58,262 bases of DNA from Oscillospiraceae bacterium (GCA_016282135.1 JAEEKA010000118.1:1-58262); one strand, 5' to 3'; shown: positions 40,498 to 49,080, counted from the stretch's first letter. Made by a program: numbers and translations. The notes: generated from the letters alone by a model not told the origin.

Positions 40498-42180
40498 ATG
40501 TTCAATGAAAATCAAGATCCCGTTCTGGAACCCGTTCCGGAACCCGCTTCGGACGTTCGCCCGAAGCCCATGACGGACGCCTTTGGCCATACCGCGCCGG
40601 ACCGGCCCCGGGCGTCTATGCCGGATGCCCCTGCCTATCCGCAGGTAAGCGCCTATGAGGATTCCGACGGTCCCTTTGTCCTCAATGGCAAGACTCCCCG
40701 GGAGCACCGGAGCAAAAAAGGTCTGGCCATCGCGCTGGGCTGCCTGCTCCTGGCCCTGCTGGCCGCAGGCGGTTGGTGGTTCCTGAAAAACCTCCCTCGC
40801 AAGGATCCCCTTGCCAGCCTGAAGCAGGCGGCAGAAAACACCATGCGGTCCTACATGGACTACACCAAGGACCTGCCCAATCTCCACAAGTACCAGGAAA
40901 ACATCCTGGCTGCTCTGCAGGCTGACGGCCTCCATTTGGATCTGACCGTCTCCGGGAACTCGGGGGAATACTCCCTGCAGCTGTCCATGGATCGGAACGG
41001 AAAAACCAATCAATCCCGACTGAACGCAGTCCTGGAAAATGACGGACAGAGGATCCCCGTTGATCTCTATCTGGATCCGGATCAGATCCAGTTTGCCTCC
41101 TCCTATGTGCTGACCGAAGGCGAGACCCTCGCTCTGCCGGTGAAGGACTTCGGCAAAAAGTTCAACGAATCCCCTCTGGGCAAGCTTGCCGGAACCACGG
41201 CCAAGCTGCCCGACGATTTCTCCCTCTCCTTCCTGACGGACGGCACTTCTGACCGGGCCATGAAGGACGCCTTCGGCAGCGACTGGTCCGACTTTATGGA
41301 TTCCGTCTCCTACCGGAAGGCCACCGCCGAGGATGGGGAAGACTCCTTCACCGCCGAAGGCGAAACCTACGTGCTGGTCTGGGACCAGGCCCTGCTGGAC
41401 AAGATGGCTTCCAAGGCCAAGACCATTCAAAATTCCATGCGGACGAACCCGGAGATCGACAAGATCCTGCCCTGCGCGAGGGTTATCCTCCTCCAGGGCC
41501 TCGGCCAGAGTTCCCGCTCGATTCGTTTCCGCGTGGCGGACGAAATGCTGATCGGCGCCTACCTTGAAAGCCAGACCAAGAGCAGCAAAGGCGTGTCGGC
41601 CCTGCAGGTCGAGTTGCTGGGAACCGACAATCCCTGCTCCCGAGTAGGAATCTCCAACTATCAGCAGGATGCGGCCACCGGGAAAATGGTGCTGAAATCC
41701 TGCGGCGAGTCCACTTACACCGTGGCAGACGGCAAACTCATCGTCAAGACGGTGGACACCACGCCCGGCGCCAACAACCAGGAATCCAATTTGGAAGCGG
41801 TCTACACTGATGCGGACGGCCGCTTGACCCTCCGCTTTGATGGTGACGCTAAGAGCCCGTCCATCGGCTCCGACATCCCCGGCTCAGAAATCTTGAACTC
41901 CATTTTTCAGGGCTTTGACCTCCGCTTCCGTCCCGACGGAGACGCGGCGCGGGTGGAGTTCGATCTCAACATGGGCGCTATGACCTCCCTTGATCCCACG
42001 CTCCCCTTCCGGGGAACCGCAAAGATCACCGTAGCGATCAGCCCCAAGAACGACGCAGTGGAGCCTCTGTCCCAGCGGCCCACCCAGATCCTGGAGTTGA
42101 GCGTCGCGAACCTGCGCACGCTCATCACGCGTATCTATCGACAGATCGGCATCGGCAGCATTCCCGGCAGCTACAATTAA
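40498..42180 (+). CDS. Hypothetical single-pass membrane protein
   Basis: The 560-residue protein has an acidic, Pro-rich cytoplasmic N-terminus (about 1-70), one membrane helix (about 77-95) and a large extracellular region with alternating beta-strands (LTVSGNSGEYSLQLSMD, DLYLDPDQIQFASSYVL). I recognise no family. Similar proteins in Oscillospiraceae are annotated only as hypothetical. It stands alone between promoter site 3 and a terminator. Sharing the 16-mer with the VWA and DUF3137/LemA operons makes it a candidate member of the same envelope regulon. Confidence 0.8.
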   Translation: MFNENQDPVLEPVPEPASDVRPKPMTDAFGHTAPDRPRASMPDAPAYPQVSAYEDSDGPFVLNGKTPREHRSKKGLAIALGCLLLALLAAGGWWFLKNLPRKDPLASLKQAAENTMRSYMDYTKDLPNLHKYQENILAALQADGLHLDLTVSGNSGEYSLQLSMDRNGKTNQSRLNAVLENDGQRIPVDLYLDPDQIQFASSYVLTEGETLALPVKDFGKKFNESPLGKLAGTTAKLPDDFSLSFLTDGTSDRAMKDAFGSDWSDFMDSVSYRKATAEDGEDSFTAEGETYVLVWDQALLDKMASKAKTIQNSMRTNPEIDKILPCARVILLQGLGQSSRSIRFRVADEMLIGAYLESQTKSSKGVSALQVELLGTDNPCSRVGISNYQQDAATGKMVLKSCGESTYTVADGKLIVKTVDTTPGANNQESNLEAVYTDADGRLTLRFDGDAKSPSIGSDIPGSEILNSIFQGFDLRFRPDGDAARVEFDLNMGAMTSLDPTLPFRGTAKITVAISPKNDAVEPLSQRPTQILELSVANLRTLITRIYRQIGIGSIPGSYN

Positions 42181-42205
42181 TGCCAAAGTAAGAATCACAG
42201 CAAGA

Positions 42206-42243
42206 AGCCGTGGGGACTGTTTTCAAGCTCCCACGGCTTTTTG
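42206..42243 (+). terminator. Terminator of the membrane protein gene
   Basis: AGCCGTGGG and CCCACGGCT pair around a 15-nt loop, followed by tttttg. Confidence 0.85.
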
Positions 42244-42251
42244 AGAAATTC

Positions 42252-42280
42252 TTGACTTTCCCGGCAAGGCATGCTATAAT
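42252..42280 (+). promoter_or_regulatory. Promoter of scfAB
   Basis: TTGACT (42252-42257), 17 bp, TATAAT (42275-42280), 37 bp before the scfA ATG, which has ggaggc 7 nt upstream. Confidence 0.88.
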
Positions 42281-42316
42281 TCCAAGGTAAAACTTAAAAA
42301 CAACGGAGGCTATCCC

Positions 42317-42457
42317 ATGATTCAGATCAAGACCCTTGAGACCCGCAACCTCTGCGAGAGCGCCAAGAACGGCGGCTGCGGCGAGTGCCAGACCTCTTGC
42401 CAGTCCGCTTGCAAGACCAGCTGCGGCATCGCCAACCAGAACTGCGAGAACAAGTAA
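42317..42457 (+). CDS. scfA: SCIFF ranthipeptide precursor
   Basis: The 46-residue peptide starts MIQIKTLETRNL and contains the SCIFF core CGECQTSCQSACKTSC followed by GIANQNCENK. SCIFF peptides (six Cys in forty-five residues) are near-universal in Clostridia and are cross-linked by the neighbouring radical SAM enzyme through a thioether from Cys to a Thr. Here there are seven Cys (13, 21, 24, 28, 32, 36, 43), one extra at position 13 where Lys is usual, and position 37, the Thr acceptor in the characterised peptide, is Gly. The gene has its own promoter and a partial terminator separates it from the maturase. Confidence 0.95.
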   Translation: MIQIKTLETRNLCESAKNGGCGECQTSCQSACKTSCGIANQNCENK

Positions 42458-42475
42458 GGACATCCGTCCCAGGTA

Positions 42476-42502
42476 AAACGCTGCCGGAATGGCGGCGTTT
42501 TT
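42476..42502 (+). terminator. Attenuating hairpin between scfA and scfB
   Basis: AAACGCTGCC pairs with GGCGGCGTTT (10 bp, one G-U pair) around ggaat, followed by a short T-run. It should reduce readthrough so that the peptide is made in excess over its maturase. Confidence 0.7.
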
Positions 42503-42520
42503 CCGCAATTGGAGAAAAAT

Positions 42521-43900
42521 ATGATACATCAATACAAGCTGAACGGCTATAATATCGTGCTGGACGTCTGCTCCGGCTCCATTCACCTGGTGGACGAAAT
42601 CGCCTACGACATGATCGCGGGCTATGAAAACACCGCCCGGGAGGCTCTGATTGCAGTCCTGGCGGCCAAATACGCCGACAAAACAAACCAGGACGAGCTG
42701 AATCAGGCCTACGACCAACTCACCGCTCTGAAAAACGCAGGCAAGCTCTTCACCCCGGACAACTATCAGCCCATGGCGGGCCGGCTCAAGGCCAAGACCT
42801 CCGGGGTTATCAAGGCTCTCTGCCTCCACGTGGCCCACACCTGCAACCTCAACTGCTCCTACTGCTTTGCCAGCCAGGGCAAGTACCATGGGGACCGGGC
42901 TGTCATGTCCTTTGAAGTGGGCAAACGGGCGCTGGACTTCCTGGTGGAGCACTCCGGCACCCGGAAAAACCTGGAGGTGGACTTCTTCGGCGGCGAGCCG
43001 CTGATGAACTTCCAGGTGGTGAAGGATCTGGTGGCCTACGCCCGCTCCATGGAGAAGGAGAAAGGCAAGCACTTCCGCTTCACCCTTACTACCAACGGCG
43101 TGCTGGTGGACGAAGATGTGATCGACTTTGCCAACCGGGAATGCCACAACGTGGTCCTGTCTCTGGACGGCCGAAAGGAAATCCACGACCGGTTCCGGGT
43201 GGACTTCGCCGGAAACGGAAGCTGGGAGCGGATCGTACCCAAGTTCCAGCGCTTCGTGGAGGCCCGGGGCGGCAAGGGCTACTACATGCGGGGCACCTTT
43301 ACCCACGCCAATCCGGATTTTTTGAAGGACGTTCAGACCATGCTGGATCTGGGCTTCACCGAGCTCAGCATGGAGCCGGTGGTCTGCGCCCCTGACGATC
43401 CCTCCGCTCTGACGGAGGCGGATAAGCCCATCGTCATGCAGCAGTATGAGGACCTGGCCAAGCTGATGCTGGAGCGGGACAAGGAGGGGAAACCCTTCAC
43501 CTTCTACCACTACATGATCGACCTCACCGGCGGCCCCTGCATCTACAAGCGCATCTCCGGCTGCGGCTCCGGCACGGAGTACATGGCCGTCACCCCCTGG
43601 GGCGACCTCTACCCCTGCCACCAGTTCGTGGGGGAAGAAAAGTTCCGCCTGGGCGACATTTGGACCGGCGTTACCAACCATGAAATTCAGGACCAGTTCG
43701 CCGCCTGCAACGTCTACGCCCGTCCCGAGTGCCGGGACTGCTGGGCCCGCCTCTACTGCTCCGGCGGCTGCGCCGCCAACGCCTACCACGCCACCGGGAA
43801 GATCACCGGCACCTATGCCTACGGCTGCGACCTGTTCCGCAAGCGCATGGAATGCGCGTTAATGCTGGCAGCGGCAAGACAAATAACAAGTAAGAAGTAA
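42521..43900 (+). CDS. scfB: Radical SAM SCIFF maturase (thioether-forming, SPASM domain)
   Basis: The 459-residue enzyme has an N-terminal peptide-recognition region, the radical SAM CxxxCxxC in HTCNLNCSYCFASQGKYHGD (about residues 106-125), FFGGEPLMNF and a C-terminal SPASM domain with seven or more Cys (GCGSGTEYMAVTPWGDLYPC, RPECRDCWARLYCSGGC) for auxiliary clusters. It forms thioether bonds in the SCIFF peptide. The ATG at 42521 has ggag 6 nt upstream; a TTG 12 nt earlier is less likely. The last residues SKK and the stop are part of an AG-rich repeat. Confidence 0.96.
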   Translation: MIHQYKLNGYNIVLDVCSGSIHLVDEIAYDMIAGYENTAREALIAVLAAKYADKTNQDELNQAYDQLTALKNAGKLFTPDNYQPMAGRLKAKTSGVIKALCLHVAHTCNLNCSYCFASQGKYHGDRAVMSFEVGKRALDFLVEHSGTRKNLEVDFFGGEPLMNFQVVKDLVAYARSMEKEKGKHFRFTLTTNGVLVDEDVIDFANRECHNVVLSLDGRKEIHDRFRVDFAGNGSWERIVPKFQRFVEARGGKGYYMRGTFTHANPDFLKDVQTMLDLGFTELSMEPVVCAPDDPSALTEADKPIVMQQYEDLAKLMLERDKEGKPFTFYHYMIDLTGGPCIYKRISGCGSGTEYMAVTPWGDLYPCHQFVGEEKFRLGDIWTGVTNHEIQDQFAACNVYARPECRDCWARLYCSGGCAANAYHATGKITGTYAYGCDLFRKRMECALMLAAARQITSKK

Positions 43901-43966
43901 AAAGTGACAAGTACTTCACCTCTTACTTCTTACTTCTTACCTCTTACTTCTTACCTCTTCCTTCTA
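43888..43966. repeat. AG/CT inverted repeat between scfB and decarboxylase gene
   Basis: AAGTAAGAAGTAAAAAGTGA begins in the last scfB codons and is followed by CT-rich copies (CTCTTACTTCTTAC repeated) reaching to 4 nt before the next ATG. No Shine-Dalgarno remains. Confidence 0.8.
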
Positions 43967-43970
43967 ACCC

Positions 43971-45488
43971 ATGGACACACCGATCTGCCATTTCGTAAAA
44001 GGCTATATTTCCTCCGCTCCGGTCCGGCTCCACATGCCGGGCCACAAGGGGCGGGGGCCTTTGGGTTGTGAAGAATGGGACATCACGGAAATTCCCGGCG
44101 CGGATTCTCTCTACGAGGCCGCCGGAATCATCGCTGAGAGTGAAGCCAACGCCTCCCGGCTCTTCGGCTGTCCCACCTTCTATTCCACGGAAGGTTCCTC
44201 CCACTGCATCCGGGCGATGCTTTTATTGGCGTGCAAAGCACGCCAAGGGATCAAGAATCCGGAATGTAGGGACGAGCATCGCTCGTCCGCGGACAAGCAG
44301 TGCTTGTCCCTACAGAAAGAAACAGGCAGCTTCCGCGTTCTGGCGGCCCGGAACGTGCATAGGGCGTTTTTATCGGCGGCGGCCCTGCTGGACCTGGACG
44401 TGGCCTGGCTGCCCCCTTCCGACGGCTCCTATCTCTCCGCCCAACCCAGCCTAGAGGAGTTGGACGCCGCCCTCACAGAGAGCGGCGCGGAAGCGGTCTA
44501 TCTCACCTGCCCGGACTATCTGGGCTTCCTTCCGGACCTGGGGCCGCTGGCGGAGGTCTGCCACGCCCACGGGGCCCTGCTGCTGGTGGACAACGCCCAC
44601 GGGGCCTATCTGCACTTCCTGCATCCGGCCCGGCACCCCATGGACCTGGGGGCTGATCTCTGCAGTGACTCCGCCCACAAAACCCTGCCGGTGCTGACAG
44701 GGGGCGCTTATTTGCACGCTGCGGCGCATCTGTTTTTAGAGACGGGGCGAAAACCCCGTCCCCTGCGGACAGAGGACGTGCGGGATGCCCTGGCGCTGTT
44801 CGGCTCCACCTCGCCGTCCTATTTGATCTTGCAGTCCCTGGACCTTGCCAATCCATATTTGGAGCGGCTGCCGGAAGCTCTGGCCGCCTTCCTGCCAAAA
44901 GTGGAGGCCCTGAAAGGACGGCTTCGTACAGCAGGCTGGGATGTTGTGGGCGACGAGCCCATGAAGCTGACGATTTGCTGTCATTCTGCGCGCAGGGAAG
45001 AATCCGTACTCCTTGCGGCCCAAAAGGACGATGGAGCAGATCCTTCGACTCCGCTTCGCTCCGCTCAGGATGACGGGCCAGGGAGCGGGCTTGCACTGGC
45101 TGCCGCTCTGGAACAGGCCGGTATCTGCTGCGAATTCGCAGACCCGGATTATATCGTGTTTATGCTCTCTCCCGGCAACGCCGACGAGGACTTGGCCCGG
45201 CTGGAAACGGCGCTGAAAAATGCCTTCCCCTTGGGGGAGAAGACTTTGGACCCGGGCGGGCGGCCGATGACCGCCCCTGTCTTGCCGGAGGCAGTCTGCT
45301 CCATCCGGGAGGCCATGCTGGCCCCGGCGGCGGCGATTCCGGCGGCAAAAAGCCTGGGCCGGATTCTGGCCCGGCCCGGGGTGAGCTGTCCCCCCGCCGT
45401 TCCCATCCTGATGCCGGGAGAACGGATCGACGAGGCCGCGATTGCCGCCTTTGAACGATACGGAATTCAAACTGTTTCTGTGCTTTGA
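43971..45488 (+). CDS. Orn/Lys/Arg decarboxylase family protein with in-frame repeat insertions
   Basis: The 505-residue PLP enzyme belongs to the short fold-I decarboxylases. VRLHMPGHKGRG, DITEIPGADSLYEA, the DNAHGAYLHFL acidic site and the PLP lysine in SDSAHKTLPVLTGGAYLH (about residue 236) are intact. Three palindromic DNA elements are read in frame: 44226-44313 (about residues 85-114, where related proteins run directly from LLLAC to the GD-VLAARN-type strand), 44980-45074 (about 337-368) and 45258-45276 (about 430-436). Loops are hit and catalytic residues are spared, so it may still work on ornithine, lysine or arginine. It has no ribosome site of its own. Confidence 0.88.
   Translation: MDTPICHFVKGYISSAPVRLHMPGHKGRGPLGCEEWDITEIPGADSLYEAAGIIAESEANASRLFGCPTFYSTEGSSHCIRAMLLLACKARQGIKNPECRDEHRSSADKQCLSLQKETGSFRVLAARNVHRAFLSAAALLDLDVAWLPPSDGSYLSAQPSLEELDAALTESGAEAVYLTCPDYLGFLPDLGPLAEVCHAHGALLLVDNAHGAYLHFLHPARHPMDLGADLCSDSAHKTLPVLTGGAYLHAAAHLFLETGRKPRPLRTEDVRDALALFGSTSPSYLILQSLDLANPYLERLPEALAAFLPKVEALKGRLRTAGWDVVGDEPMKLTICCHSARREESVLLAAQKDDGADPSTPLRSAQDDGPGSGLALAAALEQAGICCEFADPDYIVFMLSPGNADEDLARLETALKNAFPLGEKTLDPGGRPMTAPVLPEAVCSIREAMLAPAAAIPAAKSLGRILARPGVSCPPAVPILMPGERIDEAAIAAFERYGIQTVSVL
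44226..44313 (+). repeat. Three-hairpin palindromic element inside decarboxylase gene
   Basis: Stems TTGGCGTGC/GCACGCCAA (44226-44246), GGACGAGC/GCTCGTCC (44270-44288) and GGACAAGCA/TGCTTGTCC (44291-44309), with outer ends GTAGGG (44266) and CCCTAC (to 44313). Confidence 0.85.
44980..45074 (+). repeat. GTCATTCTG...CAGGATGAC element inside decarboxylase gene
   Basis: The ends GTCATTCTG and CAGGATGAC are imperfect inverted repeats enclosing GAAGAATCC and GGAGCAGATCCTTCG-type sequence. In the reverse frame it encodes the HPERSEAESKDL-type peptide seen as a dispersed repeat in many bacterial genomes. Confidence 0.8.
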
Positions 45489-45553
45489 ACCCGAACGCGG
45501 AAAAGCGTCTGCCGCTTTTCCGCGTTCGGGTGATTTTTGTGTGTATCTCTTAT

Positions 45554-45590
45554 TTGCCTATTGACATAGTAGGTAAGTATGTGATATGAT
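45554..45590 (+). promoter_or_regulatory. isc operon promoter with IscR/Rrf2-type operator
   Basis: TTGACA (45561-45566), 18 bp, TATGAT (45585-45590). An imperfect palindrome TTGCCTA...TAGGTAA (45554-45576) covers the -35 box and half the spacer. The Rrf2 gene is third in this operon, so negative feedback is likely. Confidence 0.75.
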
Positions 45591-45619
45591 ACGCCCAGAC
45601 AGAACAAAGGAGGCATTCC

Positions 45620-46816
<1,197 letters not shown>

Positions 46817-46817
46817 C

Positions 46818-46913
46818 CGTAGGGCGGCCGCCTGTGCCCTTTATCGGCAAATCCGGTCGGCCATCACAGCTCAATAAAAGAAACCCGGCGGCCAGGGGTC
46901 TGGCCGCCCTACG
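46818..46913. repeat. Palindromic element between nifS and nifU
   Basis: Perfect 12-bp inverted ends CGTAGGGCGGCC (46818-46829) and GGCCGCCCTACG (46902-46913) enclose further palindromic sequence. No gene is visible in between; it lies inside the operon. Confidence 0.85.
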
Positions 46914-46927
46914 AAGGAGATATTATT

Positions 46928-47359
46928 ATGGCACTCTATTCTGAAAAAGTCATGGACCACTTCCGCAACCCCCGGAACGTGGGCGTTATCGAGGACGCCG
47001 ACGGCGTGGGCGAAGTGGGCAACGCCAAGTGCGGCGACATCATGAAGATTTACCTGAAGATCAAGGACGACACCATCGACGACGTGAAGTTTGAGACCTT
47101 TGGCTGCGGCAGCGCCATTGCCTCCAGCTCCATGGCCACGGAGCTCATCAAGGGCAAGCCCGTCTCCGAGGCTCTGAAGCTCACCAACCAGGCAGTCACC
47201 GAGGCGCTGGACGGTCTGCCCGCCCACAAGCTCCACTGCTCCGTCCTGGCCGAGGAGGCAATCAAGGCTGCCATGAAGGACTACTACGACCGTCACGGCA
47301 TTGCCTACGACGAAAGCCAGTTCCCCGCCGGCCACGACTGCGAGCACTGCTGCGAGTAA
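46928..47359 (+). CDS. nifU: Fe-S cluster scaffold NifU/IscU
   Basis: The 143-residue protein is the scaffold on which NifS-derived sulfur and iron are assembled. The three conserved Cys are in NAKCGDIMKIYL (with the stabilising Asp after Cys), ETFGCGSAIASSS and HKLHCSVLAEEAI. An additional Cys-rich end (HDCEHCCE) is typical of Clostridia IscU. aaggagat lies upstream, and the 3-nt gap to the Rrf2 gene implies co-translation. Confidence 0.96.
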   Translation: MALYSEKVMDHFRNPRNVGVIEDADGVGEVGNAKCGDIMKIYLKIKDDTIDDVKFETFGCGSAIASSSMATELIKGKPVSEALKLTNQAVTEALDGLPAHKLHCSVLAEEAIKAAMKDYYDRHGIAYDESQFPAGHDCEHCCE

Positions 47360-47362
47360 GCC

Positions 47363-47770
47363 ATGGCGGCGATGATTTCAAGCCGGGGGCGCTACGCCCT
47401 GCGGGTCATGGCGGATCTGGCGGAGCAGGAGCCGGATCAGGTCGTTCCCCTGAAGGAAATCGCAGCCCGGCAGGGCCTGTCTCAAAAGTACCTGGAGGCC
47501 ATTATGACCACCCTTTCCAAAGGCGGTCTGGTGGACGGGCAGCACGGCAAGGGCGGCGGTTACCGGCTCTGCCGTCGGCCGGAGAACTACTCCCTGGGGG
47601 AGATTCTGCGGCTCACCGAGGGCAGTCTGGCCCCCGTGGCCTGCCTGGAGGCAGGCAACAGCCCCTGCGAGCACCCCTGCCCCTCCCTCCCCGTGTGGGA
47701 GAAGCTGGAAAAACTGGTGGCAGATTACCTGGACAGCGTCTCCCTGGCGGACCTGCTACCGAAAGACTGA
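47363..47770 (+). CDS. iscR: Rrf2 family regulator, IscR-type
   Basis: The 135-residue winged-helix regulator has the Rrf2 start (MISSRGRYALRVMADLAEQ), a recognition helix in GLSQKYLEAIMTTLSKGGLV and three Cys at about residues 93, 101 and 105 (ACLEAGNSPCEHPC) that can bind an Fe-S cluster. It should repress its own operon when clusters are plentiful; the palindrome in the operon promoter supports this. In other Firmicutes iscR is usually first in the operon, while here it is last. Confidence 0.92.
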   Translation: MAAMISSRGRYALRVMADLAEQEPDQVVPLKEIAARQGLSQKYLEAIMTTLSKGGLVDGQHGKGGGYRLCRRPENYSLGEILRLTEGSLAPVACLEAGNSPCEHPCPSLPVWEKLEKLVADYLDSVSLADLLPKD

Positions 47771-47814
47771 GCCAGCGGAACTTGCAAGCACCGCAGCAAT
47801 AATGGTTCTAAACG

Positions 47815-47851
47815 TCCCTCCCGGGCCATAGAATGGTCTGGGAGGGATTTT
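47815..47851 (+). terminator. isc operon terminator whose 3' arm is the spoIIP ribosome site
   Basis: A 15-bp stem (47815-47829 with 47833-47847, two G-U pairs, 3-nt loop) is followed by tttt. The 3' arm gggaggga is also the Shine-Dalgarno of spoIIP, 6-7 nt before its ATG, so readthrough RNA would hide the site. Confidence 0.8.
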
Positions 47852-47852
47852 C

Positions 47853-48971
47853 ATGGATCCGATACGGTACCGCAAGAAAAAATGGGCAGGCCTGGCGGGG
47901 CTGATCCTGTTTGTACTCCTTCTTTGGCTGATCTGTTCACCCGCGGCCCGGGCGCGTGTTTGGGCGGGGACAAAGGCGGTTTTGGGCAGCCCCGCTCTGC
48001 TCCGGGGCGTGGTCTATTTGGAGACGGGGCTGCGGATGGAACGGGAGACCGCCCCGGAGCCCGCAGAGCGTGTCGCTTCAACCGGAACAGCCAACGCTTT
48101 GCCCCGCAGGAACGAGCAGCGCCCGTCCAACCACGGGCAGGCGGGCACCGAAGACGCGGACAGGCAATGCTTGTCCCTGCAGCCGGAGACGGAGCGCTCC
48201 GAAAACCCGGAGCCCCCGCAGACAATGCCTGGAATCGAGCCCTTCACGGCGGAGGAGGCGGAGGCGATTCTCTTCCGGGGCAACTGCAGCTATGAGGTGG
48301 ACAAGGCCGAGCTGCTGCTCCGGCCCCTGGACTGGCCTGACGAGCCGGGCCCCAAGGTGCTGATTATCCACAGCCATTCCTGTGAATCCTACACCCAATG
48401 CGAGGGTCACAGCTACATTCCCAGCGCCAACTACCGGACCCTGGATATGGAAAACAACGTGGTTGCCGTGGGGGACGCCCTGGCCCGGGAGCTGGCCGGC
48501 CTTGGAGTAGAGCTCATCCACGACCGAACTTACAACGACTACCCGGACTACAACAGCTCCTACGCCGTGGCCCGGGAAAAGATTCAGGATTACTTGGAGC
48601 AGTACCCCTCCATCGTCATGGTGCTGGATCTCCACCGGGACGCCCTGGAACAGCCTGTCCGGGAGACCGTAGAGCTGGAGGGTCAGACCGTCGCCCCGTT
48701 GATGCTGGTGATCGGCACCGACGAGGGCGGACTGAACCATCCGAATTGGGCGGACAACCTCTCCTGCGGTCTCAAACTCCAAGCCCTGGCAAACCGGGAG
48801 AGCCCGGGGCTGTTCAAGCGGATTTCCTTCCGCAAGCAGCGCTTCAACGGCGACCTGACCCGGGGCTCCCTGATCGTAGAGGTGGGCTCCACGGAAAACA
48901 CCCTGCCGGAAGCGGAGGCGGCGATGCCGTATCTGGCGAAATACGTGGCGGAGCTGCTGGAATGCTCGTAG
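47853..48971 (+). CDS. spoIIP: Stage II sporulation protein P
   Basis: The 372-residue cell-wall amidase/endopeptidase acts with SpoIID and SpoIIM in engulfment of the forespore. One membrane helix (about residues 12-28) is followed by a linker and the catalytic domain: VLIIHSHSCESYT (metal-binding His, about 172), YRTLDMENNVVAVGDALA and VMVLDLHRDAL (about 255). The linker holds an in-frame palindromic insertion (48102-48190, residues about 83-112, read as RRNEQRPSNHGQAG and further). No strong sigma-E promoter is seen; a weak -10-like CATAGAAT at 47827 lies inside the preceding hairpin. Confidence 0.94.
   Translation: MDPIRYRKKKWAGLAGLILFVLLLWLICSPAARARVWAGTKAVLGSPALLRGVVYLETGLRMERETAPEPAERVASTGTANALPRRNEQRPSNHGQAGTEDADRQCLSLQPETERSENPEPPQTMPGIEPFTAEEAEAILFRGNCSYEVDKAELLLRPLDWPDEPGPKVLIIHSHSCESYTQCEGHSYIPSANYRTLDMENNVVAVGDALARELAGLGVELIHDRTYNDYPDYNSSYAVAREKIQDYLEQYPSIVMVLDLHRDALEQPVRETVELEGQTVAPLMLVIGTDEGGLNHPNWADNLSCGLKLQALANRESPGLFKRISFRKQRFNGDLTRGSLIVEVGSTENTLPEAEAAMPYLAKYVAELLECS
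48102..48190 (+). repeat. Palindromic element inside spoIIP linker
   Basis: Hairpins GCCCGT/ACGGGC (48121-48138) and an imperfect GGACAGGCA...TGCTTGTCC (48158-48176) match the family at 44291 and 51772. It is read in frame within the non-catalytic linker. Confidence 0.75.
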
Positions 48972-49051
48972 GGAGAGGGCGACTGAACAGATACGTTAAA
49001 CGTTGAAAATGAATGTGTTGTTGCAGCCTGAAAACTCCGAAAACTTTCAAC

Positions 49052-49080
49052 TTGTCCCCATGGGGAATCTGTGGTATAAT
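49052..49080 (+). promoter_or_regulatory. Promoter of rnhA
   Basis: TTGTCC (49052-49057), 17 bp, TATAAT (49075-49080), 26 bp before the ATG. Confidence 0.8.

Noticed and set aside
44980-45074. Frameshift or pseudogene in the decarboxylase
   Set aside because: The odd stretch is a repeat insertion in frame, and catalytic motifs before and after are intact in one reading frame.
46818-46913. Insertion sequence between nifS and nifU
   Set aside because: The 96-bp element has inverted ends but no room for a transposase, and no target duplication was evident by eye; it is listed as a repeat.
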